From assembly GCA_029558535.1 (NCBI GenBank), contig JAKQEK010000192.1, positions 1 to 44,500 on the forward strand: a stretch of DNA of 44,500 nucleotides, given 5' to 3'. Source of the stretch: Bacteroidota bacterium. GTDB lineage: Bacteria > Bacteroidota > Bacteroidia > Bacteroidales > ML635J-15. Shown one piece after another: positions 1 to 7,882 of the stretch. How positions within the stretch are numbered: position 1 is the first letter of the stretch; every line of letters begins with the position of its first letter. The notes below the pieces were generated by a model, which saw only the letters and a list, made by a program, of their open reading frames with translations, made no database searches and was not told the origin of the DNA. The position numbers and the translations under genes were made by a program.

Positions 1-2
1 CA

Positions 3-251
3 GATGGAGTAAATGACTTCTTCCAGGTAAAAGCACAGACTTTGCGTACATTTAGTGGAGTAATCATGAATCGTTGGGGAAGAACAATATATGAATGGGA
101 CAATTGGAGAGATTATGAAGCCGGTTGGGACGGAAACCTAAATGGCGGAACAAAAGCATCACCGGGAGTATATTATTACATTATAAAAGCTGAAGGAATT
201 GATGGGACACCTTACGATAAGCAAGGAGTTTTGCATTTAGTCAGCGAATAA
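3..251 (+). CDS. T9SS type B sorting domain, C-terminal end of a secreted protein (5' truncated)
   Basis: The open frame enters from the left edge and ends at TAA 249-251. The 82 visible residues start with DGVNDFF and continue through VIMNRWGRTIYEWDNW, GWDG, SPGVYYYIIKAEG and end KQGVLHLVSE. This is the C-terminal part of the gliding-motility-associated (type B) T9SS sorting domain, normally about 85-95 residues and starting IPNxFTPNGDGxND; the first few residues lie outside the window. Proteins with this domain cross the inner membrane by Sec and the outer membrane by T9SS, then stay attached to or are released from the cell surface. What the rest of the protein does cannot be seen. A strong terminator follows, so it is probably not cotranscribed with the sigma-factor gene downstream. 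Confidence 0.9.
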   Translation, partial: DGVNDFFQVKAQTLRTFSGVIMNRWGRTIYEWDNWRDYEAGWDGNLNGGTKASPGVYYYIIKAEGIDGTPYDKQGVLHLVSE

Positions 252-264
252 GAAAATTATTTAG

Positions 265-293
265 ATGGCTATAAATAAATAGCCATTTTTTTT
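265..293 (+). terminator. Rho-independent terminator
   Basis: Perfect 8-bp stem ATGGCTAT (265-272) / ATAGCCAT (279-286) with a 6-nt loop, running directly into a T tract. It lies 14 bases after the stop codon of the truncated T9SS gene. Confidence 0.8.
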
Positions 294-300
294 ATAGTCT

Positions 301-329
301 AGACAACGTTTTTGATTTGAAAATTGTCT
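301..329. promoter_or_regulatory. inverted repeat upstream of the ECF sigma gene
   Basis: AGACAA (301-306) and TTGTCT (324-329) are a perfect 6-bp inverted repeat separated by 17 nt, ending 16 bases before the sigma-factor start. No TAnnTTTG housekeeping -7 element is visible here, so transcription may use another sigma factor, possibly this one. The repeat could be an operator or part of an autoregulated promoter, but 6 bp in AT-rich DNA can arise by chance. Confidence 0.2.
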
Positions 330-345
330 TTAAAACAGTAAACAA

Positions 346-882
346 ATGACGGATAATGAAAAACTTATAAAGCAATGTCAAAAGAAGTCATCTAAAGCTT
401 TTGATGAACTTTATAAAACATATTCAGCATTAGTTTACGGAATATGTTTAAGATATACTAAAGACAAGCCTGAAGCGGAGGATTTAATGCAGGAATGTTT
501 TATTAAACTCTTAAACAAGATTGAAGATTATGAATTTAAAGGTTCTTTTGAAGGTTGGCTTAGAAGATTGACTGTTAATAATGCTATCAATTATATCAGA
601 TCAAAAAGAAATAATAATTTGTCTGAAGATGTTAGTAGTTATGAGATTCATACTGGTGATGTGGATAATGATATTATAAGTGAGATGAGTGCACATGAAA
701 TAATTAGTGTTATTAATAAGCTTCCCGACGGTTACAGAATGGTTTTTAACTTGCATGTAATAGAAGGATATAAGCATACTGAAATTGCAGAGTTGCTTGA
801 TATAAGCGATATAACCTGCAGAACTCAGTATAAAAAAGCAAGAGAGGCATTAATGGTATTATTGAAAAAAAATAATGAATGA
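346..882 (+). CDS. ECF-type RNA polymerase sigma-70 factor
   Basis: A 178-residue sigma factor of the extracytoplasmic-function type, with only regions 2 and 4. Region 2 spans about residues 20-90: AFDELYKTYSALVYGICLRY, then the -10-recognition part EAEDLMQECFIKLLNKI and the WLRRLTVNNAINYIR helix. Region 4 spans about 115-170 (ISVINKLPDGYRMVFNLHVIEGYKHTEIAELLDIS, a helix-turn-helix for the -35 element). Length and layout are normal for the family. Its 3' end overlaps the next gene by 8 bp, the usual sign of translational coupling with a membrane partner. It is inferred to be held inactive by the 875-2500 product and to direct transcription of an envelope or secretion-related regulon; target genes cannot be read from the window. 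Confidence 0.93.
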   Translation: MTDNEKLIKQCQKKSSKAFDELYKTYSALVYGICLRYTKDKPEAEDLMQECFIKLLNKIEDYEFKGSFEGWLRRLTVNNAINYIRSKRNNNLSEDVSSYEIHTGDVDNDIISEMSAHEIISVINKLPDGYRMVFNLHVIEGYKHTEIAELLDISDITCRTQYKKAREALMVLLKKNNE

Positions 883-2500
883 TTTTGACAACATATTAAA
901 AAATAAACTTGAAAATTTCAGAGAAGTTCCATCTGCTGATGTTTTTAATAAAATTCGTAAAAACTATCCGAAAAGATCGTTTATAGATTTTGTTAAGTAT
1001 AATAAGTATTATTTCATTGCAGCTATGACAGCGTTGTTAGTGACCGGAATACTTATTTCTGTAATGAAAAATAAGAATGAGTGTGAAAATTCGCTAATCA
1101 CAAATAATACTTCCCATAATACAAATACTACTGTTATCTCTAACAACAACAATAATTTGGACAATAATATTCTTGACTTATCAGAATTTAAAATATATAA
1201 TAAAGTTGTAATAACAGAAAATGTTAGTTCAGAAAATGCTTCAACAGAAATCTCTTACGAAGACATAAAAATATTTTTATCTGGCGATACCATTATTTGT
1301 GGGACAAAATATGAGACTAGTATTGCCGGAGCAATAGAATTCTATATTGTACCTGAAGAAATATATATATCGAAACACAATAGCTTAACTGCTTTTGAGT
1401 GCCAGAAGCCGGGCAAATACATTATAAAATATGAGAAAAGATCGGATAATACAATCTTAAGAGATAGTATGTTTGTAACATATAGAAGCGTGGGGTCGCT
1501 AGAAGTTAATGTTTCTAAAACTATGTTATGTCCGGGTGAAGATTTGATAATTTCTTTGAAAAATAATAATTTAATTCCGGAATGGAGAAATAAAGAATAC
1601 GACATCAGTACAATATCTTCTGACAATTATAAGATTAGTGGACTCAAACAAGGCATGAATTATATAGTATTTGAATTATCGGATGGAGATTGTAGATATA
1701 AGTACGAAAAATCCGTTGAAGTTATTAATACATTAAAATACAAATATGTTTCTACGCCAAGTATTTGTTCCGAAAGTAACGCTACATTAACAATTTTGTC
1801 GGAGAATATCGTTCCGTCTGCCTATATTTTAAATAACGAATACTCAAATGGTATCGGGGTGTTTAAAAATCTAGATCCCGGAATTTACAGCTTGAGTATT
1901 AAGTATGGAAATGATTGCAGAATTTACGACACCTTACTAATCCGTGACAGTCTTAACATAAATCCGTATTTTATTGCAGAAAGAGATTTGTTAAATAAAA
2001 ATAAATATAGTTTTAGAAATCTGACGAAAGTAGATGATAAAGGTTATGAAAGAAATAATAACATTAGTTTTATTTGGAAAATTAATGGAATAGAATTTCT
2101 TGATGGCGACAATCCTGTTTATGAATTCACTCAGGATGGAAACAACACTGTTGAGTTGATTGCTATACTTGATGAATCTTGTCAAAGCGTTTATTCAGAA
2201 ACAATATATGTGTCAGTATCAAACTTTAGAATACCTAATATATTTACTCCTAATGGCGATGGTATTGGTGATGAGTTTAGAGTGTTTTATGATGGTGAGA
2301 TTAAAAATTATAAATTAACAGTCCTAAGTCGAATGGGCGAAATTGCTTTTGAAAGCAATAATATAAATGATTTCTGGGATGGGAAAATTAATGGAAATGA
2401 CGATGCCGCTGAAGGTCTTTATTATTATATTATACGAGGAGAGGATTCGTTTGGAAAAATTATTGAGCAAAAAGGAGCATTACAACTTGTAAGGCATTAA
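875..2500 (+). CDS. membrane-anchored anti-sigma-like protein with Ig-like domains and a T9SS type B domain
   Basis: 541 residues. Residues 1-44 are a charged cytoplasmic segment (MNDFDNILKNKLENF, then PSADVFNKI) of the style seen in membrane partners of Bacteroidota ECF sigma factors. A single membrane helix follows at about 45-64. Residues 65-450 are extracytoplasmic, starting with an Asn-rich linker and continuing into beta-rich Ig/PKD-like modules with scattered Cys residues. Residues 453-541 are a complete type B sorting domain (IPNIFTPNGDG, then YKLTVLSRMGEIAF, FWDG, GLYYYIIRG, KGALQLV). The start overlaps the sigma gene by 8 bp. The odd point is that there is no cleavable signal peptide at the N-terminus, so a T9SS signal sits on what should be an inner-membrane-anchored protein. 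The role as anti-sigma factor is inferred from position and topology, not from a recognised anti-sigma domain. Confidence 0.85.
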   Translation: MNDFDNILKNKLENFREVPSADVFNKIRKNYPKRSFIDFVKYNKYYFIAAMTALLVTGILISVMKNKNECENSLITNNTSHNTNTTVISNNNNNLDNNILDLSEFKIYNKVVITENVSSENASTEISYEDIKIFLSGDTIICGTKYETSIAGAIEFYIVPEEIYISKHNSLTAFECQKPGKYIIKYEKRSDNTILRDSMFVTYRSVGSLEVNVSKTMLCPGEDLIISLKNNNLIPEWRNKEYDISTISSDNYKISGLKQGMNYIVFELSDGDCRYKYEKSVEVINTLKYKYVSTPSICSESNATLTILSENIVPSAYILNNEYSNGIGVFKNLDPGIYSLSIKYGNDCRIYDTLLIRDSLNINPYFIAERDLLNKNKYSFRNLTKVDDKGYERNNNISFIWKINGIEFLDGDNPVYEFTQDGNNTVELIAILDESCQSVYSETIYVSVSNFRIPNIFTPNGDGIGDEFRVFYDGEIKNYKLTVLSRMGEIAFESNNINDFWDGKINGNDDAAEGLYYYIIRGEDSFGKIIEQKGALQLVRH

Positions 2501-2530
2501 AATTTGTTCATAGTTGTGTCAGTTAAAAAT

Positions 2531-2554
2531 AAAGGGCGAAATTTTTCGCCCTTT
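2531..2554. terminator. bidirectional terminator between convergent genes
   Basis: Perfect 10-bp stem AAAGGGCGAA (2531-2540) / TTCGCCCTTT (2545-2554) with a 4-nt loop, between the convergent genes ending at 2500 (+) and 2589 (-). A-rich and T-rich flanks let it serve both strands. Confidence 0.75.
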
Positions 2555-2588
2555 ACTTTATAATAGAAGTTAATTATTAAATGCTAAT

Positions 2589-4739
2589 TTATTCATCATC
2601 TTGCTCTGATTCGTAAGCTTTAAGCAATTGTTCCTGAACATCAGGTGGTACTTGCTGATATTCAAAAAATGTCATTTCGTACATTGCTCTACCGCCCGTA
2701 TTTGAACGTAAAGCAGTTGAATAATTTGCCATTTCAGCCAGTGGTACCCTTGCCATAATTTTTTCAAATCCTTTCTCACTGCTCATTCCTTGGACAATAG
2801 CACGACGATTTTGTAAGTCACTTATAACATCACCCATTCTGTCACCCGGAACAAGAACCTCAATATTATAAATAGGTTCCATAATTTTTGGTCCGGCATT
2901 TTTAAAGGCTTTGCTAAATGCGTTACGTCCTGCTAATTTAAACGAAATTTCGTTTGAGTCAACAGGGTGCATTTTTCCGTCAACAACACATACACGAATA
3001 TCTCTTGCATAAGAACCTGTTAATGGACCAACTTCAATTTTTTCCATTATACCTTTTAAAATTGCAGGTAAGAATCTTGCATCAATAGAGCCTCCAACAA
3101 TACAGTTGTAATACACTAATGTTCCGCCCCAATCAAGTTTGTACTCGTCTTTACCTCTTACAGAGATTTTAAATTCTTTTCCGTCTATTTTGTACATGGT
3201 GGGATCAGGCATTCCTTCACTATAAGGCTCAAGTATCATATGAACTTCACCAAATTGACCTGCACCGCCTGATTGTTTTTTATGACGATAATCTGCAAAA
3301 GCAATCTTTGTAATTGTCTCACGATATTGTATTCTTGGTTTCAGAAATTCAGTTGGTATTTTAAACTGATTATCAAGATGCCATTTCAAAATATTTAAAT
3401 GATATTCTCCTTGTCCTTGAAGCAATAATTGTTTTAGTTCTTTTGAATATTCAACTAAAATTGTTGGATCCTCGTCTTTCATTCTGATTAATGCTTCGCC
3501 CAATTTTTCATCATCACTTTCGCTGAGAGCTTTTATTGCAACTCGATGTTTTGGATTAGGCCATTCAATTGGAGAAACAATCCAGTCTTGTCCCGGAGCA
3601 ACTAAAGTATGACATGTTTTTGTGCTTTTTAGTTTTACAGTTGCACCAATATCACCTGCAAACATTTTATCAACCTTAACCCTATTCTTTCCTGCACAAA
3701 CAAATAACGACGAAAGTCTTTCCTTAGTATTATTTTTCGAGTTGTATAAGTCAATACTTTCTGTTAATGTGCCGCTAAGTACCTTGAAATAACAAATTTC
3801 TCCAATATGTTCTTCAATAGATGTTTTAAAAACAAATAGTGATGGTTTTCCCGATGGGTCGCATTTAATTTCTTTGCCTTCAGAATCTTTTACAGGTGCA
3901 AATTTATCCGGAGACGGACTTACGTTTGCTATGAATTCCATTAAACGTTTAACACCTAAATCATTTCTTGCGTTAATACAGAAAATAGGAAAAACACCTC
4001 TTTGAGGTAGCCCTGCAGCAATGCCTCTCATCATTTCTTCTTCGGTTAATGTGTCATTTTCAAAAAACAATTCCATTAATGACTCATCTGCTTCGGCTGC
4101 TTTTTCAATAAGTTCTGTTTTAATTTTATCGGCATGATCTTTATGTTCAGCAGGGATATCCGATATTACGATTTCATTACCTTTAATGCTGTACATTTTA
4201 TGAGTAATAACATCAATGATTGAATTAAATCCAACTCCTGCATTTACAGGAAATTGAGCCAAAACTGCATTCCCGCCAAAAGTAGATTTTATCATCTCAA
4301 CGGTCTTTTCGAAATTGGTTTTTTCGTGATCAAGATGATTGATTGCAATAATCATTGGTTTATGTGCTTTTTCAACATAACGGCCATGTATTTCGGTTCC
4401 TACTTCAACACCATTTTGTGCATTTACAAGCATAAGCGCTATGTCTGCAGGAAATAATGAAGAAACAAGGTTTCCTATAAAATCATCCATACCCGGGTTA
4501 TCAAGAATATTGATTTTGGTATTTCCTATTTCGGTGTATAAAACTGTTGAAAATAGTGAATTCCCGTTTTCCTGTTCAATAGGACGATAATCGGAAACTG
4601 TATTTTTGCTGGCAATATCACCTTTACGTGTTATAACCCCTCCAATTTGAAGCATTGATTCAGCAAGCATAGTTTTTCCGGAACCGGAATTGCCTGTTAA
4701 AGCGATGTTTCTGATTTGATCCGTTTGATAATTTTTCAT
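2589..4739 (-). CDS. elongation factor G-like protein (EF-G paralogue) with degenerate GTPase motifs
   Basis: 716 residues with the full EF-G length and domain order: G domain (1-about 280), beta-barrel domain II, domain III, domain IV (about 480-600) and domain V ending near YQQVPPDVQEQLL. The P-loop is present (GNSGSGKT, residues 16-23). Other GTPase motifs are altered: switch I reads EQENGNS where canonical EF-G has QERGITI; G3 reads DNPGM (80-84), replacing the catalytic His of DTPGH by Met; G4 is NHLD (134-137) instead of NKxD. This fits the Bacteroidota EF-G2 group, for which a Bacteroides member has been reported to support translocation without GTP hydrolysis; that assignment is from memory of the family, not a search. 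Canonical fusA is not in the window. It is a single-gene unit with its own promoter (4793-4822) and terminator. Confidence 0.88.
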   Translation of the reverse strand: MKNYQTDQIRNIALTGNSGSGKTMLAESMLQIGGVITRKGDIASKNTVSDYRPIEQENGNSLFSTVLYTEIGNTKINILDNPGMDDFIGNLVSSLFPADIALMLVNAQNGVEVGTEIHGRYVEKAHKPMIIAINHLDHEKTNFEKTVEMIKSTFGGNAVLAQFPVNAGVGFNSIIDVITHKMYSIKGNEIVISDIPAEHKDHADKIKTELIEKAAEADESLMELFFENDTLTEEEMMRGIAAGLPQRGVFPIFCINARNDLGVKRLMEFIANVSPSPDKFAPVKDSEGKEIKCDPSGKPSLFVFKTSIEEHIGEICYFKVLSGTLTESIDLYNSKNNTKERLSSLFVCAGKNRVKVDKMFAGDIGATVKLKSTKTCHTLVAPGQDWIVSPIEWPNPKHRVAIKALSESDDEKLGEALIRMKDEDPTILVEYSKELKQLLLQGQGEYHLNILKWHLDNQFKIPTEFLKPRIQYRETITKIAFADYRHKKQSGGAGQFGEVHMILEPYSEGMPDPTMYKIDGKEFKISVRGKDEYKLDWGGTLVYYNCIVGGSIDARFLPAILKGIMEKIEVGPLTGSYARDIRVCVVDGKMHPVDSNEISFKLAGRNAFSKAFKNAGPKIMEPIYNIEVLVPGDRMGDVISDLQNRRAIVQGMSSEKGFEKIMARVPLAEMANYSTALRSNTGGRAMYEMTFFEYQQVPPDVQEQLLKAYESEQDDE

Positions 4740-4792
4740 ATTATTTTATAAGTTACTATATTTATTTATAATTTAAATTTTATTTTGGCTGA

Positions 4793-4822
4793 CAAAAATA
4801 ATAAAAAAACTATAAGTACAAA
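4793..4822 (-). promoter_or_regulatory. Bacteroidota-type promoter of the EF-G-like gene
   Basis: Read on the minus strand: TTTG (4822-4819), 18-nt spacer, TATTTTTG (4800-4793). This matches the -33 TTTG / -7 TAnnTTTG consensus of Bacteroidota primary-sigma promoters and predicts a leader of roughly 45-50 nt before the start codon at 4739. Confidence 0.6.
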
Positions 4823-4940
4823 GCTATGCTTAATATTAATTGTAAAATAATCAACTGTTAAGAGATATTGTAAATGTTATATTTTGTAATTATTTAGCCG
4901 TACCTGAAAATTTGGTTTAATGAATAGCTGTTTAATCATT

Positions 4941-5000
4941 ATAGCATGGGGCAATGGGCAAAGAGCTTGGAGATAGGGCAAGCTCCAAGCTCTTTGCTAT
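4941..5000. repeat. intergenic palindromic hairpin element
   Basis: The 358-bp gap 4740-5097 holds a perfect 15-bp inverted repeat, GCAAAGAGCTTGGAG (4958-4972) and its complement (4983-4997), with a 10-nt loop. It is enclosed by an outer ATAGC/GCTAT pair (4941-4945, 4996-5000) and preceded by GGGCAA-like words. No U tract follows on either strand, so it is not a simple terminator. The edges resemble the hairpin at 12195-12224 (AGCATGG at one end, GCTCTTTGCT at the other), suggesting a dispersed intergenic repeat. Confidence 0.5.
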
Positions 5001-5053
5001 AAATGTTAAAAAGATGATTAATTTTAGAATCAGTGTTTTTATATTTTTAGTAC

Positions 5054-5080
5054 TTGACAACGGTCTTTTTTTTATATTTG
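5054..5080 (+). promoter_or_regulatory. candidate promoter of the flippase gene
   Basis: TATATTTG at 5073-5080 matches the TAnnTTTG -7 element exactly. The best -33 candidate is TTG at 5054-5056, with a 16-nt spacer, slightly short. The expected start site lies about 10 nt before the TTG start codon at 5098. Confidence 0.45.
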
Positions 5081-5097
5081 CAATCAAATAATATACT

Positions 5098-6546
5098 TTG
5101 CGTAAGAAGTTCATAATAAATCTGATTTTCCTCCTTTTCCTTAACTTACTGGTTAAGCCATTTTGGATTTTTGGTGTTGAAAGATCTGTTCAAAATATAG
5201 TTGGTGCTTCAGAATTTGGATTTTACTTTTCATTATTGAATTTTTCTTTACTCTTAAATATTATTCTTGATTTCGGAATTACAAATTTTAATAACAGAAA
5301 CATATCTCAAAATTGTAATATTTTAAGCAAACACGTTTCTAATATTGTATCATTAAAATTTATCCTTGCAATTGTTTATGCCGTTCTTACAATTGCTGCA
5401 GCTCTTATAATTGGTTATGATTCGCGTCAGATATCAATTCTTGCTATGTTAATATTTAATCAGTTCCTTCTTTCATTTATTTTGTATTTACGTTCAAATC
5501 TAAGCGGTTTGCAATTGTTTAAAACAGATAGTGTGATTTCTGTTTTAGACAGATTTTTAATGATTATTTTATGCAGTGTGTTAATTTGGGGGAATGTATC
5601 CGGAAAAAGCCTCAAAATTGAATGGTTTGTTCTTATTCAGACATTTTCATATTTATTAACTGCTATTGTAGCATTTATACTAGTTATCAGCAAAACTACA
5701 TTTTTTAAAATCAATTTTGACCTTCGATTTTTTAGAGTATTCTTAAGAAAAAGTTACCCTTATGCACTATTGATATTATTAATGGCTTTTTATAACAGAA
5801 TTGATTCGGTAATGTTAGAAAGACTATTACCTGACGGGAAGGAGCAAGCAGGGATTTACGCCCAGGCTTTTAGAATTCTTGAAGCAGGATCAATGTTCCC
5901 ATATCTCTTTTCTATTTTGTTGTTGCCGATGTTTGCTAAAATGCTAAAAAAAAGACAGAATATTGAAGAACTTGCAAAGCTTTCATTTATTCTTGTAATT
6001 GTACCAGGAATTCTAATTATGAATATTTGTCATTTTTTTAATGAAGAAATTATGACATTGATGTATTGGGAACATGTTGACTCAAGTGCCCTTACTTTAA
6101 GTTTTTTAATGACCGGTTTTTTAGGAATATGCACCACATATATTTTTGGGACATTGCTTACATCAAATGGTAACATGAAACAGCTAAATATTATGGCAGC
6201 TTTTGGAATGTTGTTAAATATTATATTGAATTTTATACTCATTCCTCAATTTGAAGTGGTAGGATCAGCAATTGCTAGTATGATTACTCAGGTTTTGACA
6301 GGCTTGAGCCAATTATTTATAGCAACAAAAATATTTAAATTTAAAATAAATTATAAACTCATAGTTTCTATTACTGTATTCATTGCAATTAGCATTTTGT
6401 TGACCGCCTTTATTTCTTCATTATCTTATAATTGGATAATTCTGGTTTTTGTTGCACTATTATCATCATTGCTTCTTGCATTTGCCACCGGATTGTTTAA
6501 GGTAAAAGCTATTTTGAATGTTATTCGGGAAAGAGATGAAGAATAA
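5098..6546 (+). CDS. polysaccharide flippase, Wzx/MATE-type (oligosaccharide export)
   Basis: 482 residues, almost entirely hydrophobic, with about 12-14 predicted membrane helices. The N-terminus (MRKKFIINLIFLLFLNLLVK followed by PFWIFGVERSVQNIVGASEFGFYF) is typical of the polysaccharide biosynthesis/MOP-superfamily exporters that flip undecaprenyl-linked glycans across the inner membrane. The matching FGFYFSLLNFSLLLNIILDFG and DSVMLERLLPDGKEQAGIYAQAFRILE segments support this. The start is TTG: the frame has a stop at 5089-5091 and no in-frame ATG near the N-terminus, and a -7 element lies just upstream. The next gene is a membrane-anchored glycosyltransferase 53 bp downstream, so both probably serve the same surface polysaccharide. 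The substrate is not determinable. Confidence 0.85.
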   Translation: MRKKFIINLIFLLFLNLLVKPFWIFGVERSVQNIVGASEFGFYFSLLNFSLLLNIILDFGITNFNNRNISQNCNILSKHVSNIVSLKFILAIVYAVLTIAAALIIGYDSRQISILAMLIFNQFLLSFILYLRSNLSGLQLFKTDSVISVLDRFLMIILCSVLIWGNVSGKSLKIEWFVLIQTFSYLLTAIVAFILVISKTTFFKINFDLRFFRVFLRKSYPYALLILLMAFYNRIDSVMLERLLPDGKEQAGIYAQAFRILEAGSMFPYLFSILLLPMFAKMLKKRQNIEELAKLSFILVIVPGILIMNICHFFNEEIMTLMYWEHVDSSALTLSFLMTGFLGICTTYIFGTLLTSNGNMKQLNIMAAFGMLLNIILNFILIPQFEVVGSAIASMITQVLTGLSQLFIATKIFKFKINYKLIVSITVFIAISILLTAFISSLSYNWIILVFVALLSSLLLAFATGLFKVKAILNVIRERDEE

Positions 6547-6572
6547 ATACATAAAAAATATTAAAAAATGCA

Positions 6573-6580
6573 TATCTTTG
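6573..6580 (+). promoter_or_regulatory. candidate -7 element before the GT2 gene
   Basis: TATCTTTG matches TAnnTTTG and sits 19 bases before the start codon. No TTG/TTTG at the proper distance upstream, so this may be an internal promoter or a chance match. Confidence 0.3.
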
Positions 6581-6599
6581 CATTAACACTATTATAATA

Positions 6600-7559
6600 A
6601 TGAAGAAAAAATCTCTTGAAATATCAATAGTCCTACCAGTTTTTAATGAACAAAATAATCTTGAACAACTGTATTTAGAATTAGTAGAGGTCTTGAAAAA
6701 AATGTCGATAAAAGATTATGAGATTATATTCGTTAATGATGGTAGTATGGATAATTCTTTAGAATTAGTTAAGGAATTTTCTCATAAAAATAAGAATGTA
6801 AAATATATTGATCTGAGTAGAAATTTTGGACAGCAAATTGCAATTTCTGCCGGAATAGAAAAGTCATCAGGCAGATATGTAGTTATTATGGATTCTGATT
6901 TACAGGATCCTCCGGAAGTTATATTGGATTTATATAGTAAAGCTAAGGAAGGTTTTGATGTGGTGTATGCAACGCGAAAAAAAAGAAAAGGAGAATCGGC
7001 ATTTAAAAAAATGTCAGCTACTGCCTTTTATCGTATTCTGCGAAGCATTACTAGATGTAATATTCCTGTTGATGCAGGTGACTTTAGAATAATTTCTTCT
7101 AAAGTTGCTAATATCCTGAATAATATGCCTGAACAGCAAAAATTCTTAAGAGGTCAAATTGCCTGGGTAGGGTTTAAGCAAACAAGTATTGAGTTTGACC
7201 GTGATTCAAGAAAATCCGGAAAATCAGGCTATTCTACAGCTAGAATGTTTAGCTTTGCTATTGACGGAATAACTTCTTTTTCTGATTTCCCTCTAAAATT
7301 GGCAACATTTTTAGGGTTTTTTGTAAGTATAATTACATTTATTCTTATGCTGTGGGCATTATATCAAAGGTTAATAGCTCAACAATATGTTCAGGGTTGG
7401 ACATCCTTGATTTTAAGTGTACTTTTTATTGGAGGTATTCAACTTATAGCTATTGGTATTATTGGAGAATATATCGGACGAATTGGAAGTAATATCCGTA
7501 AAAGACCTCTTTATATTATAAATGATACTAATTTGGAGGAAGAGGAAGAAAAATCCTGA
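6600..7559 (+). CDS. GT2 family glycosyltransferase with two C-terminal membrane helices (GtrB/DPM1-like)
   Basis: 319 residues. The N-terminal GT-A fold begins ISIVLPVFNEQNNLEQL and contains IIFVNDGSMDNS, LSRNFGQQIAISAGIE and the metal-binding region MDSDLQDPPE. The C-terminal quarter has two membrane helices (about 232-257 and 268-293) followed by GEYIGRIGSNIRKRPLYII, the standard tail of the polyprenyl-phosphate sugar transferases (GtrB, ArnC, dolichol-P-mannose-synthase-like). The expected reaction is transfer of a sugar from a nucleotide donor to undecaprenyl phosphate on the cytoplasmic side. It follows the flippase gene in the same direction after a short gap. Sugar specificity cannot be told. 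Confidence 0.9.
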   Translation: MKKKSLEISIVLPVFNEQNNLEQLYLELVEVLKKMSIKDYEIIFVNDGSMDNSLELVKEFSHKNKNVKYIDLSRNFGQQIAISAGIEKSSGRYVVIMDSDLQDPPEVILDLYSKAKEGFDVVYATRKKRKGESAFKKMSATAFYRILRSITRCNIPVDAGDFRIISSKVANILNNMPEQQKFLRGQIAWVGFKQTSIEFDRDSRKSGKSGYSTARMFSFAIDGITSFSDFPLKLATFLGFFVSIITFILMLWALYQRLIAQQYVQGWTSLILSVLFIGGIQLIAIGIIGEYIGRIGSNIRKRPLYIINDTNLEEEEEKS

Positions 7560-7806
7560 TTATTAGCTGAAATATTATATAGAGAAAACCTAACAATTTG
7601 CGAAGGGCGACATATTTGGGAATGATTTCATTTGTTTTTACAGTATTCTTAGATGTACATATATTTTAGAATAAATTCAAACAAAGCTAAAAGATACTAA
7701 TTAAGATATGCTTTTGTTCACTTGCTCCTCTATATTAGAAGAGATTACGAGCATAACCAAAGGAATGAGAAGGATTTTTTCAAAGTTGTATTAAAGTTAG
7801 AAATTT
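7560..7806. other. intergenic region without recognised gene
   Basis: AT-rich spacer between the GT2 gene and the promoter at 7807. No ORF with supporting features, no clear hairpin terminator and no known RNA motif was seen. Confidence 0.5.
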
Positions 7807-7838
7807 TTTGTTTTGCATTAAATTAAAACATAACTTTG
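7807..7838 (+). promoter_or_regulatory. Bacteroidota-type promoter of the split glycosidase gene
   Basis: TTTG (7807-7810), 20-nt spacer, TAACTTTG (7831-7838), matching the -33/-7 consensus. It predicts a leader of about 35-40 nt ending at ATG 7883 and so supports 7883, not 7915 or 8202, as the true start of the gene. Confidence 0.6.
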
Positions 7839-7882
7839 TATTTGTATTGCTTTTTATAAATTATAATCTTAAATTTAAAACC

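Noticed and set aside
1342..1626. 94-codon ORF on the minus strand
   Set aside because: It lies fully inside the anti-sigma-like gene on the other strand, has no recognisable protein pattern and no upstream signals.
5098..5100. Wrong start suspected for the flippase because it begins with TTG
   Set aside because: A stop at 5089 closes the frame upstream, the N-terminal sequence from TTG matches the family pattern, and a -7 element sits at the proper distance, so TTG was kept.
4932..5114. 60-codon minus-strand ORF over the intergenic hairpin
   Set aside because: Low-complexity translation across a palindrome and the promoter region of the flippase gene; no supporting features.
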